Positions 9,438 to 19,408 are shown, counted from the first letter of the stretch. The stretch is 64,000 bases of DNA from Mesorhizobium sp. B2-8-5 (GCF_006440675.2 NZ_CP083951.1:2203501-2267500); one strand, 5' to 3'. Made by a program: numbers and translations. Notes: generated by a model from the letters alone, not told the origin.

Positions 9438-9638
9438 CGACATCAGAACATCTGCTCTGCAAAGACCGCTTCTGGCGCATTTGCGACGTTCGTTGGCACC
9501 ATAAGGTAGCGGGCTCGGCCCGGAAATGATTTGAAGATTTTTCGGACAGGGCGCTACCAAGGCTCATGTTTTTATTGTGATTTCAATAGCTTATAAGTAG
9601 GTTGGTAGCGGGAGAGCTACCGCCTTTCCCCCCACTCG
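9438..9638 (+). repeat. 201-base direct repeat, copy A
   Basis: Matches 29316-29516 in the same orientation over the full 201 bases, about 90 percent by eye, with small indels. Shared blocks include GATTTTTCGGACAGGGCGCT and CAATAGCTTATAAGTAGGTT. Near its right end GGTAGC and GCTACC form a perfect 6-base stem. No protein is encoded. The 9282-9437 flank holds nothing else. Confidence 0.8.
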
Positions 9639-10040
9639 GAGAGCATGCGATCTTTTACAGTGTCGGGCATGATGGCCTGTCTCGGTGCTGCAAAGACCGG
9701 TAGGGAACGGGAGAGTCTGACCCGAAAGCTATCCAGGACGCGAACGGCAGCTCTGCGCCTCATGTCGGTCATCGAGACCCATTTCTGCGGTCCCCGAAAG
9801 CGGACATTGCGAGTGCCAAGCGGCAGATCGCTCTCCAGAAGCTGCTAGTCCGCTTTCGTGAAGAGTTTCGGGCGCCGGCAGGCGTACGAAAGTCCCCGAG
9901 GAAGGAACCCGCGTTCCGTCATGGGGCGCTGCAGCCTTGCTCGTTACTCGGCATCGCCCGGGTACGTCGCGTCGAGCGTCACGATCTGCCGCCCTCTCCA
10001 ACCACGTGCTCGAGCTGACGGCGGGCGGCGACGGGCAGTA
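9639..10040. other. No gene seen
   Basis: Reading frames on both strands in this stretch have arginine/serine-rich, non-protein-like composition. No remnant was recognised. Confidence 0.4.
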
Positions 10041-11594
10041 TCAGTCGAGCCCGGCTAGGCGCAATCCTTCGATATAGCGCGCGCGATCCTTTTCGTGGAT
10101 GATGGGGTGGTATTTCTCGACCCAATCCACGGACACGGATGGATGTAGGCGCCGCGTTTGTGACAGCGCGTGGGTGGCGGCCGCGTGATCGCCCGCCATG
10201 CCTGCGGAGGCGGCGTAGGTGCGCCAGGCCGTCCCGAAATTCTGCCTGAGATCCACAGCCCGCCGCTCGAACTCGGCTGCCTCGACATAACGCCCGGCCA
10301 TGAAATGACAGAGCCCGATGACGGAAAGGCTTCCCGCCTGCGTGAAGTCGCGCGGGCTGAGCCGGTCGGCAAGCGCGACATGGTGCAGGCCGTCGTCGGG
10401 CATGCCGGCATAGGCATAGGTCGATCCAAGGATCATGTGCGCGTAGGCGAGGCTCGGATTGAGGGTGATCGCCTCAGATAGGGCTTTCACGGCGGGATCG
10501 AAACGGCGCGAGGCCATATGCACGAAGCCCGCGGCGAAGTGCGTCCAAGGGTCTTCCGGATCGCTGCGGATCGCCCGTTGCGCCATGTCGTGGGCGGTCG
10601 GCAAGGTGGCTTCGGCATCAGCCAGTCCAAGCATCACCTTTGCGCCGAGGCCCCAGGCTACCAGGCAGTTGGCGCGTGGATAGTCGGGGTCGATGTCGAT
10701 AGCTTTTTTCAGCAGCCGCTCGGCGATCTCGAAATCCGGCATCGAACCCCAGGTCCAGACATAGGGCATCGCCTTCATCACGAACCCCCAGGCGTCTAGG
10801 CTGCCGGGCGACCGGCTCTGGAAACGCTCCTGCTCGGCCACGTAGAGTCTGGGCTCGATGGCACCGATCACGCTTTGGGCGATCTCGTCCTGCAGCGCGA
10901 AGAAATCGGCGATTTCGGCATCATAACGCTCCGCCCATATCTGGCGCCCGGTGTTGGCATCGCTCAACCTGGCATTAATCCTGAGCCGCTGTCCGGAACG
11001 GCGCACGCTCCCATCGAGCACATAGCGCACGCCAAGTTCGCGCCCGATATGCTTCACGTCGACCGCTTTACCGCCATAGGTGAAGGAAGAGTTGCGGGCC
11101 GAAACGAAGAGCCAGCGCAGCCGCGCAAGGCGAGTGATGATGTCTTCGGCGAGACCGTCGCCGAAATATTGCTGCTCGGTGTCGTCACTGAGATTCGCAA
11201 AGGGCAGCACGGCAATGGAGGGCCCGGCCTCCTCCTTGTCGGATGGGGTCGAGGTCGCGTCGAGGGACTCTACCGCGCCGCCGAAGCGGTACCCGATCCG
11301 TGGGACGGTTGCGATCCACTCGGTATCGTCGGACGCCGGCCCAAGCAGTTTGCGCAGCAATGCGATTTGGACGGAGAGGTTGCTTTCCTCCACCGCCGCG
11401 CGCGGCCATGCCGCGTCCATGAGCTCTGCCTTGGACAGAACCTCGCCGGCTCGCATCACCAGCGCTGCCAGCAGCAACACACCGCGATAGCCGACGGGAA
11501 CGGGAAGGCCTTGCCGGAGCAGCGTCCCTGCCTCCGGATTGAGCTCGAACGGGCCGAAGGCAAAACGCTTCCCCATCATGGAACAAACTAACAT
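10041..11594 (-). CDS. CadC-like winged-helix and TPR regulator
   Basis: A 517-residue protein. Residues about 10-105 are an OmpR/CadC-type winged helix (FELNPEAGTLLR, SNLSVQIALLRKLLG, RIGYRF). A TolB-like segment follows at about 125-235 (IAVLPFANLSDD, YFGDGLAEDII, YVLDGSVRRSG). From about 260 there are TPR-type repeats with AIDIDPDYPRA and AITLNPSLAYAHMILG. This architecture is common in rhizobia and is usually annotated as an adenylate-cyclase-like regulator, yet no cyclase domain is present. No membrane segment is seen. The start could be 15-18 bases later at the paired ATGs of 11579 and 11576. Confidence 0.8.
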   Translation of the reverse strand: MLVCSMMGKRFAFGPFELNPEAGTLLRQGLPVPVGYRGVLLLAALVMRAGEVLSKAELMDAAWPRAAVEESNLSVQIALLRKLLGPASDDTEWIATVPRIGYRFGGAVESLDATSTPSDKEEAGPSIAVLPFANLSDDTEQQYFGDGLAEDIITRLARLRWLFVSARNSSFTYGGKAVDVKHIGRELGVRYVLDGSVRRSGQRLRINARLSDANTGRQIWAERYDAEIADFFALQDEIAQSVIGAIEPRLYVAEQERFQSRSPGSLDAWGFVMKAMPYVWTWGSMPDFEIAERLLKKAIDIDPDYPRANCLVAWGLGAKVMLGLADAEATLPTAHDMAQRAIRSDPEDPWTHFAAGFVHMASRRFDPAVKALSEAITLNPSLAYAHMILGSTYAYAGMPDDGLHHVALADRLSPRDFTQAGSLSVIGLCHFMAGRYVEAAEFERRAVDLRQNFGTAWRTYAASAGMAGDHAAATHALSQTRRLHPSVSVDWVEKYHPIIHEKDRARYIEGLRLAGLD

Positions 11595-11691
11595 CTTTTT
11601 GGAGCTTCTCGGAACTATTCGGCCATGCGCCCGCGACCTTGCCGCGCGCCGGGCTCACCCTGTCGCAGTGTTTCGAGACAGGAGAGCCGAG

Positions 11692-11925
11692 ATGTCCGCT
11701 GTTGTTTTCTACCGTATCGGGTTTGAGACCGAGACCACCCAGGTAACCCCGGTGAGCACTCCGCGCCCCCGCGTCGAAGAGTTTCGCGCAGCCCTCGATC
11801 ACTATATGGCGGCCTACATCGCCTGTCAGAAGCGCCGCACGAAGGCCAGGAATGCCGCGTCTGTCGGCGGCCGCCGCGACCGTTCTTTCGCATGTCACCT
11901 GCGCAGCAATGGCCATCAAGATTGA
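11692..11925 (+). CDS. Hypothetical protein, 77 residues
   Basis: A frame opening MSAVVFYRIGFETETTQV with AGGAG at good spacing upstream. It has a helical middle (EEFRAALDHYMAAYIACQKRR) and a basic tail. No family is recognised. It lies divergent to the winged-helix/TPR regulator with about 100 bases between starts and could be its target. It could also be an unexpressed frame. Confidence 0.4.
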   Translation: MSAVVFYRIGFETETTQVTPVSTPRPRVEEFRAALDHYMAAYIACQKRRTKARNAASVGGRRDRSFACHLRSNGHQD

Positions 11926-12109
11926 TATTGATCCGGTGACGGCTTTCGCCTGCTCGGCTTGGCTCCAAAAGGTTTTGCGTCTTTACGCGCGCCTGTCGAG
12001 CATTTGTCTCAACATATGAAGGACCAGCCGCAGGATAGGGCAGTGACGTCCCTCCTATGCCGAGGCGGGATGGCGCCCGGGCGTTCCGACCATGACGACG
12101 AGATGGAAA

Positions 12110-12131
12110 GGGGATGGCTTTTGCCATCCCC
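12110..12131 (-). terminator. Rho-independent terminator of the aldolase gene
   Basis: GGGGATGG and CCATCCCC form an 8-base perfect stem around six bases. Read on the minus strand it is followed by TTTCC. It lies 32 bases past the minus-strand stop at 12164. Confidence 0.6.
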
Positions 12132-12163
12132 CACCAGTGGTCTCTATCTGTGGCCACGCTGCC

Positions 12164-12991
12164 CTATTCGAGCAGATCGGGTCGTTGCCTGAGGATGCGG
12201 TGGCAGAGCGGCTGGCATTGAAACCAGCCCGCTGTGGGCGTTCCGTTCACCGCGCGAGCGGCTCGGGCGTTGGCCGGATCGACCTGCAGCGGCGTCCCCA
12301 CGCTCTCGGCGAGGAACTGCGCCTGGCAACAGCGTTCCATTGAAATGAACCACCAGACTGCTTCGTCGACACTCTCACCGACCGTAAGCAGACCGTGATT
12401 GCGCAGGATCGCCGCTTTGTGAGCACCAAGGCACTCGGCGATCCGCGCCGCCTCGATTGCCTCGGTGATCAGCACCCGCGTGTCATCGAAAAAGACGTGA
12501 TCCTCATAGAACGCGCAGGCGTCTTGCGTGATCGGATCGAGCAGCCGGCCCACCGCCGACCACGCCTTGCCATAGATGGAGTGGGCGTGCGCGGCCGCGA
12601 CGACATCCGGCCGCGCCGTATGGATCTGATGGTGAATGGCGAATGCGGCTACATTGACCGGCATCGTGCCCTCGACCACATCGCCGGAGCCGTCGACGCG
12701 AATGAGGTCCGAGACGGTGATATGTGCGAAATGCATGCCGAACGGATTGACCCAGAATGTATCGGCGAATTCCGGATCACGTGCCGTGATATGTCCGGCA
12801 ACGCCTTCGCTGAAGCCCAACTCCGCGAATATGCGGAAGCCAGCAGCGAGCCGCTCCTTTCGGTGTTGCCGCTCCTGCTCCAGAGTTTCGAAGCGCGGCG
12901 GCCCCCGCCGTTTGAAAAACGGTTCATAGGCCTGCTGTTTGCGGATGGCTAAATCGCTTTCAGTGTCTGGAATTGACTTGACGACGTTCAT
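12164..12991 (-). CDS. Class II aldolase/adducin family protein
   Basis: A 275-residue class II aldolase-like enzyme. The metal-binding histidines of the fold are visible in AAHAHSIYGKAW and in ILRNHGLLTVGE, and the glycine-rich phosphate-loop region reads GFSEGVAGHITARDPE. Relatives include fuculose-phosphate aldolase and decarboxylases of sugar acids, but this subgroup has no assigned substrate. The start at 12991 is set by a strong AAGGAGG 8 bases upstream. It diverges from the RidA remnant and the amino-acid oxidase, which suggests a small catabolic locus. Confidence 0.85.
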   Translation of the reverse strand: MNVVKSIPDTESDLAIRKQQAYEPFFKRRGPPRFETLEQERQHRKERLAAGFRIFAELGFSEGVAGHITARDPEFADTFWVNPFGMHFAHITVSDLIRVDGSGDVVEGTMPVNVAAFAIHHQIHTARPDVVAAAHAHSIYGKAWSAVGRLLDPITQDACAFYEDHVFFDDTRVLITEAIEAARIAECLGAHKAAILRNHGLLTVGESVDEAVWWFISMERCCQAQFLAESVGTPLQVDPANARAARAVNGTPTAGWFQCQPLCHRILRQRPDLLE

Positions 12992-13140
12992 GGCGCGCCC
13001 TCCTTGGGGTCTGCACCGTCGGCGTGACGGCACGCCTCAGATTGGGGAAGCTTCTTGCGCGCGTCTCGAAGGCTGCATCAAGTGTTCCGAATTCTTCCGA
13101 ATGGATACCGAAAAGAGTTGAGTGTCGCGGCAATGATCTG

Positions 13141-13374
13141 AATTTCACCTTGCGCCGGATCGAAGCCACGCTTGCCGGCACCGGACTGTCGCGAAGCGAC
13201 ATTGTCTCCTGCACCTGTTATCTCGTGCGCAAGGAAGACCTCCCCGGCTTCAACCAGGCGTATCACGCCTTCTTCAGTGAAGACACCCTGCCGGTCCGCA
13301 CGACTGTGGTAGCCGATCTGGTTCTCGATGCGTTGCTCGAAATTTCGATTATCGCACAGTGCTCAGACAAGTGA
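13141..13374 (+). pseudogene. RidA family protein, 5'-truncated
   Basis: The C-terminal two thirds of a RidA (YjgF/UK114) protein: TLRRIEATLAGTGL, SDIVSCTCYLV, FNQAYHAFF and PVRTTVVADL are all at the expected spacing. The first 45 or so residues that carry the N-terminal strands are missing, and the upstream bases give no matching frame. RidA proteins deaminate reactive enamine/imine intermediates made by PLP or flavin enzymes, which fits the amino-acid oxidase just downstream. The truncated form is probably not functional. Confidence 0.6.
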
Positions 13375-13380
13375 TTGCGC

Positions 13381-14619
13381 ATGGGCGAGTTTGTCATCCT
13401 TGGCGCCGGCATGATCGGTATGACGACCGCGCTTGCACTGCAAGAATGGGGGAACGAGGTCATTGTCAGCGACCGTCGGCAACCCGGCGGTGGGGCAAGC
13501 TACGGAAATGCCGGGATTGTTCAGGTCGAGGTGATGGAGCCCTATGCATTTCTGCGGGCCCCGCTTGATGTACTGCGTTTGGCACTAGGGTTCGGCAACG
13601 ATGTCAGGTACCATCTTGCGGCTTTGCCATCCGCGGCACTGCCGCTCGCCCTGTACTATCTCAACTCTGCCCCCCGAAGGTATCGGACAATTTCCGCAAT
13701 CTATCGGCAATTGATTGGCCGCTGCGGCGCGGATCACGACAAGCTGATCGCGGAAGCCGGCGCAGAACACTTTTTCAGCAGGCGCGGCTATATCCAGATG
13801 CATCGCGACGCCCGTGAGCTCGATGCGGATGCCGCGCAGGCGGAACGCTACACCAAGGACTTTGGGGTTCAGTCGCACATCTTGAACAATCAGGCGTTGA
13901 GACGCGAGGAGCCCTGCTTGAAAAAGGATCTTGCGGGCGCTGTGCATTGGCAAGAAAGCCGAAGTTGCGCTGATCCGGGCGGGCTCGTCGCGGCGTATGC
14001 AGCGCTTTTTCGCCATCGCGGTGGCAACCTGCTGGAAGAAGAAGTGCAGTCACTGACGCAGCCTGCTTCCGGCTGGCACGCTCACTTGCGGAATGGGCGT
14101 CGCCTGTCCTCCGAAAACGTCGTCATTGCGCTCGGAGCTTGGTCGCCGTCGCTACTCAAGCCGTTGGCAGTTTCCATACCCATGGTTCGCAAGCGCGGTT
14201 ACCACAGTCACTACCAGGCCGATCGCCTTCCAGGCAGGCCGTTGTTCGATGTCGCGGCCTCTGCCCTCTACTTCCCGATGAGACAAGGGCGCCGGTTGAC
14301 GACGGGCGCCGAGATCGCGCGCTTCCCCTCGGCAAAGACGCCCCGACAACTGGCCCATGCCGAACCCATGGCGCGCGAGGCGATCGATTTCGGTGAAGCC
14401 GTCGAGCCTGAGCCTTGGGCAGGCTGGCGACCATGCATGCCGGACATGCTTCCGGTCGCTGGCGCCGTCTCGGAAAAGCCCGGCCTATGGTGTAATTTTG
14501 GCCACGGCCATCAGGAATTTACGCTGGGACCCACAAGCGCCCGGCTGTTATCGGAACTGGTACACGGCAGAGCCCAAGATAAGGTTTCTCAAGCTTTGTC
14601 ACCTGGCCGATACCTCTGA
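13381..14619 (+). CDS. FAD-dependent amino-acid oxidase/dehydrogenase (DadA-like)
   Basis: A 412-residue DAO-family flavoprotein. The Rossmann dinucleotide motif opens the protein (VILGAGMIGMTTALALQEWG). The glycine-rich GGGASYGNAGIVQ is typical of D-amino-acid dehydrogenases, and WAGWRPCMPDMLPVAG with NFGHGHQEFTLGP closes the FAD site. It would oxidise a D-amino acid or secondary amine. The ATG at 13381 lies 7 bases past the RidA remnant stop, so the two were probably one transcript. A TTG at 13375 is an alternative start. The 285 bases after the gene show nothing. Confidence 0.85.
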   Translation: MGEFVILGAGMIGMTTALALQEWGNEVIVSDRRQPGGGASYGNAGIVQVEVMEPYAFLRAPLDVLRLALGFGNDVRYHLAALPSAALPLALYYLNSAPRRYRTISAIYRQLIGRCGADHDKLIAEAGAEHFFSRRGYIQMHRDARELDADAAQAERYTKDFGVQSHILNNQALRREEPCLKKDLAGAVHWQESRSCADPGGLVAAYAALFRHRGGNLLEEEVQSLTQPASGWHAHLRNGRRLSSENVVIALGAWSPSLLKPLAVSIPMVRKRGYHSHYQADRLPGRPLFDVAASALYFPMRQGRRLTTGAEIARFPSAKTPRQLAHAEPMAREAIDFGEAVEPEPWAGWRPCMPDMLPVAGAVSEKPGLWCNFGHGHQEFTLGPTSARLLSELVHGRAQDKVSQALSPGRYL

Positions 14620-14904
14620 ACCACGGGCATGCCTGCGACAGGCATCCCGTCACTTTTGACTGTGTGCTTATATCTCTGATATCGCAGCGTCGGCTTGCTC
14701 TGAACAAGAACTAGATTAAACCTGACAGGGTTTTGGATGGTGCGCATTCTCTAGTCGTCGTGTAAATCTCCGGTCCGTGAAATCTCCTTCGACTGCTTTG
14801 GCGCGCTTCAAGCCCCGGCGAATCGCGGGTACCGTTGCTTTGAAGCTGCCGCGCGCCGAGGTGCGAGCTGGAGAGGGGAGCTCCGACTGGGGCACGTGGC
14901 CTCA

Positions 14905-15999
14905 TCAACGCTGTGGATGTTCTCCGATGTGTCTGCGCCAATCCTCGATGAATGTACTTCGCTGGATTTCGTCCTGTGCGGCAAGAAGCGCCGGGCCGAT
15001 GCGGATGGGGCGACCGATCCCCGAGTCCATCAATGCCTCGGGTCCGTCGACGCCGACGGGCAGGGGGGCGTCCTCGGCAAAGAAGAATGAAGCGTCCATC
15101 GCGACCTGCCGGCCGCGAGCCGACAGGAGATAGTTAAGGAAACGCTTCCCGAGATCTGGGTGGGCCGCAGCAGCGGGAATCAAGGCACCCCGCGACAGGA
15201 TGAGCGCGTAGTCCCGGGGCAGCACGATGCGCAGATCTGGATTGGCGAGCACCGCCGCATAGGCGTAGGAGCCGAGCACGTTGTAGGCGATGCTGATCCG
15301 CCCCGCTGCAAGCTCGCCAAGCACTTCATTGTTGCAGCAGCGCACGATGGTTTCCACGCGGCTCAGAGCTTCGAGCAGTCGCCCGTTTGCTGTAGGCGCC
15401 TGGCGGGAATCGTAGAATGCCAAAAGATAGCCGATGCCGGAAGCTTGGATATCGTAGGTTCCTATGCGTGTGCGGTAGGCTTCGGGCTTTCGGCGCAGGA
15501 GTTCCAAAAGCGCGTCGTGACTTCTCGGCACTTCCTCGGGCGGAACCCAGCGCCGGTCGTAAACGAACACGACGGGTTCGAACGTGAAACCGAAAACCTC
15601 GTCCCGCCAATTCGCCCAGTCTCGCACCCCCCGTGTTTCAGGCGAGTCGTGCCGTTGGGCGCAGCCATCGTTGGCGAGCCGAACCAACTGGTCGACCGAC
15701 GAGGAGAGGAGGATGTCCGCCTCGGAGGTCCCCGCTCTGCATGCGTCCCGTGCCTCGCGGAAAAGATCGTTGGTGACGTAGTCTACGTAGTCGATCCGGA
15801 TGTTAGGGTCGAGTGCCTGGAAATCGCGCAGCAGCGGTCGCATGGCCTCGAGATCCGTCGCCGCGTGGATCACCAGGTGGCCCGTCTCCTTCGCTCTCGC
15901 GGGGAAAGTCTCGCGTTCACCTTCCAGGGCGCCGGCAAGGGTGGGGACCACCAGCCAGGCGAGCCCGACGAGCGCGAGGGTGCGAATGCGCGCTGTCAT
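14905..15999 (-). CDS. Periplasmic binding protein of the two-component TctDE locus
   Basis: A 364-residue extracellular binding protein with an N-terminal signal peptide (TLALVGLAWLVVPTLAGA). It has the type 2 solute-binding features of iron/phosphonate-type proteins: LVIHAATDLEAMRPLL, ADILLSSSVDQLVRL and a late WRRHIGEH. Its ATG overlaps the sensor kinase stop by four bases, so it is co-transcribed with tctED. In this arrangement it probably senses a ligand for the kinase rather than feeding a transporter, because no permease follows. The start at 15999 is chosen at the signal peptide. Confidence 0.75.
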   Translation of the reverse strand: MTARIRTLALVGLAWLVVPTLAGALEGERETFPARAKETGHLVIHAATDLEAMRPLLRDFQALDPNIRIDYVDYVTNDLFREARDACRAGTSEADILLSSSVDQLVRLANDGCAQRHDSPETRGVRDWANWRDEVFGFTFEPVVFVYDRRWVPPEEVPRSHDALLELLRRKPEAYRTRIGTYDIQASGIGYLLAFYDSRQAPTANGRLLEALSRVETIVRCCNNEVLGELAAGRISIAYNVLGSYAYAAVLANPDLRIVLPRDYALILSRGALIPAAAAHPDLGKRFLNYLLSARGRQVAMDASFFFAEDAPLPVGVDGPEALMDSGIGRPIRIGPALLAAQDEIQRSTFIEDWRRHIGEHPQR

Positions 16000-17384
16000 G
16001 GCTGTCCTCCCACTAGCGGCAACTCCAGGTAGACACAAAACGGCTCGTTTTCAGATCGCTTACGGAAACCGAGCTGGCCACGCAGGACCGTCGCGACTTC
16101 CGACGCGATGGCGAAACCGAGCCCTGAGGACCCGCGCGCATCGGGGCTTCGCGAATAGAAGCGGCTGATGACATTCGGCCAATCGTCCTCCTTGATCCCC
16201 GGTCCATCGTCGATCACCTCGATTCGGCCGAAATTTTCTCGCTGACGCACACGCACCTCCAATTTGGCGATCGCGCCATGACGCAGCGCATTATCGATGA
16301 CGTTGACGACCGCCTCCCGAAGGCTGAGGACGTCGCCCATCGCCATGAGGTCTTCATCTGCCGGCTCGAAGGAGACGATAATGTCGGGATCCACAGTGAT
16401 CGGGACGGCGTTACGAAATGCCATGCGCGCGACATCGTTCAGCGAGACGGGCGCGAGCTGGACTGAGTCGAAGCGGTGGATGACCATTGCATGGTTGAGA
16501 AGCTGATTGGTGAAGCCCGCCAATTCGAGAGTGCGGCTTTGAACGCGCTTCAGATGGCGGCGATCTTCCGGCGCAAGCTTCTGTTCGTCGATCAGGCTCA
16601 CCTGGGCGGAAAGCGCCGTCAGCGGCGTGCGGATCTGGTGGGCGCTGTCGGCGATGTAGCGCTGTAGCAGTTTAATGCGCTCGTCGAGGCGGATGATGAA
16701 GTAGTTGATGGACGTCACGAAGGGGGACAGTTCGTCGGGCACCGCGACCGTGAGAGGTGTAAGATCCTGCGGGTCGCGTTGCCGCAGCGCGGCGGCAAGG
16801 TCATCGACCGGTCGCAGCGAGTAACGCACCGCCAGCGCTGTCCCGGCGACGGCGAAGAGGCTCATCAGCGCGACCAGCATCGTCGCCCGCGCCGTCAGCT
16901 CCGAGGCGAGCGCATGGCGGGCCTCGACAGTCTGCGCCACGACGACATAGGCCCAGCCCGGCCCTTCGGGCATGCTCATGGCGTGCGACACGGTTACAGT
17001 GCGCACCGGGGCGCCCAGATAGGCGTCATCGCCGAAGATGGGGGCGGCACGGCTCGCGGAAAGGTCCGCCTTGGCTGCCAGATCGGCATAGCCGGTAAGG
17101 GTCGCGCCGGAAGGGTCGATGACCCGGTAGAAGATGCGGTCGTCATTGGCGAGCCCGAGAAGTTCGAACGCCGAGGGCGGAAGGATGAACCGGAGATTTC
17201 CGTCGGCGACGCTGAGGCTTTCGCTCATCTGGAAGGCGGCGCCGAGGAGCAGTCGGTCATAGGCATCGTCCGCGGCGGCGCGCGCGTAAATCCAGGCGGC
17301 GGTGATGAGTGTTCCCGCACCCAGCGCCAGAACGACGCCGACGCGCCCCATGAGGCGGGAGAACAACGAACTTCTATGCGGCAT
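15996..17384 (-). CDS. tctE: Sensor histidine kinase TctE
   Basis: A 462-residue membrane kinase. A first membrane helix lies near residues 13-35, followed by a periplasmic 2CSK_N-type domain to about 165, a second membrane helix at about 168-190 and a HAMP-like linker. The H-box DSAHQIRTPLTAL gives His249. The N, G1 and G2 boxes of the ATPase domain are seen in NVIDNALRHG, DDGPGI and SSGLGFAI. It pairs with the response regulator TctD, overlapping it by 11 bases, and controls uptake of tricarboxylates through the divergent tctCBA. Confidence 0.9.
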   Translation of the reverse strand: MPHRSSLFSRLMGRVGVVLALGAGTLITAAWIYARAAADDAYDRLLLGAAFQMSESLSVADGNLRFILPPSAFELLGLANDDRIFYRVIDPSGATLTGYADLAAKADLSASRAAPIFGDDAYLGAPVRTVTVSHAMSMPEGPGWAYVVVAQTVEARHALASELTARATMLVALMSLFAVAGTALAVRYSLRPVDDLAAALRQRDPQDLTPLTVAVPDELSPFVTSINYFIIRLDERIKLLQRYIADSAHQIRTPLTALSAQVSLIDEQKLAPEDRRHLKRVQSRTLELAGFTNQLLNHAMVIHRFDSVQLAPVSLNDVARMAFRNAVPITVDPDIIVSFEPADEDLMAMGDVLSLREAVVNVIDNALRHGAIAKLEVRVRQRENFGRIEVIDDGPGIKEDDWPNVISRFYSRSPDARGSSGLGFAIASEVATVLRGQLGFRKRSENEPFCVYLELPLVGGQP

Positions 17385-18066
17385 CGTCGGAGACCAGTTG
17401 ATAGCCGCTGCCCCTGAGTGTGACGATCCGCGCGCGCGCGCCCTCCAGTTTCTTGCGCAGGCGCCCTATATAGAGTTCGATTGCGTTCTCGCCCGCAGCC
17501 TCCTCGAAGCCGAACAACTGGTCCAGCAGTTCATCCTTGCTGAAGACCTTGCCGGGGCGCGAAGCGAGGATCTCGAGCAAGACGATCTCGCGGCGCTTAA
17601 GCTGGATCTCGCGCTTGCCTACCATCACATTGCGGTTGGCGCGATCGAGGCTGATATCGCCGCAAACGATCACGTTGGTCGGCTCGCCGCCGCTTCGCCG
17701 TCGCAGAAGGACGCGCGCCCTCGCCTCCAACTCGCGAAAATCGAAAGGTTTGACCAGATAGTCGTCGGCGCCGAGATCGAGCGCACTGACCCGGTCGTCC
17801 ACCTCGGAGCGGGCCGTCAGCACGAGGACGGGGACGCCGCTCCCGGACTGGCGCAGCTTCCTGAGGATGGAGAAGCCGTCGACGCCGGGGAGCATGACGT
17901 CGAGGATGACGAGGTCGTATTCGGTGAAGTTCAGGATTTCGGATGCGGCAACCCCATCGGTCTCCCAGTCGACGGTGTGGCCCGTCTGCTGAAAGCGCCG
18001 GCTAATGGCTTCGCCCACGTCATGAGTGTCTTCGACCAAGAGAATACGCACGCGCCATGATCGCAT
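17374..18066 (-). CDS. tctD: Response regulator TctD
   Basis: A 230-residue OmpR-family regulator. The receiver holds VEDTHD with the acidic pair, Asp56 in VILDVMLPG, and KPFDF. The C-terminal winged helix ends YIGRLRKKLEGARARI and RGSGYQLV. It should bind upstream of tctC, whose start is 237 bases away on the other strand. The start is uncertain: ATG 18066 (MRSWRVRILL) or a GTG fifteen bases later, with no strong ribosome site for either. Confidence 0.85.
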   Translation of the reverse strand: MRSWRVRILLVEDTHDVGEAISRRFQQTGHTVDWETDGVAASEILNFTEYDLVILDVMLPGVDGFSILRKLRQSGSGVPVLVLTARSEVDDRVSALDLGADDYLVKPFDFRELEARARVLLRRRSGGEPTNVIVCGDISLDRANRNVMVGKREIQLKRREIVLLEILASRPGKVFSKDELLDQLFGFEEAAGENAIELYIGRLRKKLEGARARIVTLRGSGYQLVSDDAA

Positions 18067-18302
18067 GCGTCCGTGCCGCCAACAAGTTGATGAAGGGACG
18101 CGCTCACAGCTGCGGCAAAGGCGTGACAGGATGGTGACAGGAACGCGGGCTAGTGTGATCGTGCCGGCCCGGTGGAGAGCGAAGGGGCCGGTCCGGGAGG
18201 AAATCAGACATGTCCACTGACATGCCAGGCCAAATGGTCTGATGCAGTCAGCGGCGTGCGGAATTCTCTCGTTACCGCTCAAGATTCCGTGGGAGGAACC
18301 CT

Positions 18303-19277
18303 ATGAAACAAGTTTTCAGCAGTGCCCTTTTTGGCGCGGCGATGGCCGCTCTGGCATTTGCAGCATCCGCAAAGGCGGAACCGACGAAGCCGGAATGCCT
18401 TGCCGGCGCTAAGCCCGGCGGCGGCTTCGACTTGACCTGCCGACTTGCGGCTAATGCTCTGCTCGAGACGAAGCAGATTTCCAAGCCCATGGCCGTCACC
18501 TACATGGAAGGCGGAGTTGGCGCCGTCGCTTACAATCACGTCATCGGCAAGCGCGGCAAGGACGGCAACGTGATCACCGCGGCGTCTTCCGGATCAGCGC
18601 TGCTTCTCGCCCAGGGCAAGTTCGGCCAGTATGATGAGAACGCCGTGCGCTGGCTCGGTGCGCTCGGCGCCGACTATGGCGTGCTCGTCGTCGCGGCGGA
18701 TTCGCCCTACAAGTCACTCGGCGAACTGGTCGAGGCCTACAAGGCCGATCCGGCTAGCTTTGCAATTGCCGGTGGCGGCGCCGTGGGCTCGCAGGACTGG
18801 ATGAAGGGTTCGCTGCTCGCCAAGGCGGCCGGCCAAGAGCCCAAATCCATGCGCTATGTCGCGCTTGAAGGCGGTGGCGCGGTTCTGACCGCCCTCGAAG
18901 GCGGCCATGTGAAAGTCGGTTCGGGCGATGCGGCTGAGATGGTCAAGCACCATGTTGCCGGCAAGATCCGCATCCTTGCGGTCATGTCGCCGGAACGTCT
19001 GCCGGGTGACCTTGCGGATGTTCCGACAGTGCATGAACAAGGCTTCGACATCGATTGGCCGGTCTGGCGCGGTTACTATGTCGGCAAGGACGTCTCGGAT
19101 GCGGATTACGACTGGTGGGTGGATGCTTTCAAGAAAGCTTCCGAAACGTCGGAATTCGCCAAGGAGCGTGAAGCGCGGGGCCTGTTCGAGTTCACCCTGC
19201 TTGGCAAGGACTTCGAGGAGCGCGTGAAGACGGATGTCGCCCGCTTCAAGATCCTCGCCAAGGAAGCCGGCATGTAA
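18303..19277 (+). CDS. tctC: Tricarboxylate binding protein TctC
   Basis: A 324-residue periplasmic binding protein of the tripartite tricarboxylate transporter family, with a signal peptide ending near AKAEP. Internal marks are ECLAGAKPGGGFDLTCRLAA and the conserved ADVPTVHEQGFD. GGGAGGAA precedes the ATG. It is the first gene of tctCBA, facing away from tctD. The usual ligands are citrate or related di- and tricarboxylates, but the sequence does not settle which. Confidence 0.9.
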   Translation: MKQVFSSALFGAAMAALAFAASAKAEPTKPECLAGAKPGGGFDLTCRLAANALLETKQISKPMAVTYMEGGVGAVAYNHVIGKRGKDGNVITAASSGSALLLAQGKFGQYDENAVRWLGALGADYGVLVVAADSPYKSLGELVEAYKADPASFAIAGGGAVGSQDWMKGSLLAKAAGQEPKSMRYVALEGGGAVLTALEGGHVKVGSGDAAEMVKHHVAGKIRILAVMSPERLPGDLADVPTVHEQGFDIDWPVWRGYYVGKDVSDADYDWWVDAFKKASETSEFAKEREARGLFEFTLLGKDFEERVKTDVARFKILAKEAGM

Positions 19278-19408
19278 TGCGATGCCCTCGCATACTCCCG
19301 TCAAGACACAAGGCGGAGGACCCTCGCCATCGGCATGCCGATGGCGCGGGTCGGAAAGCGAGGAAGGCAGCGGACATCGGCCGCGGTCTCGGAAATAAAG
19401 GAATGCCC

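Noticed and set aside
9600..9638. tRNA 3'-end fragment or attachment site in the 201-base repeat
   Set aside because: GGTAGCGGGAGAG resembles an acceptor end read backwards, but no T-arm follows and the bases instead form a small hairpin.
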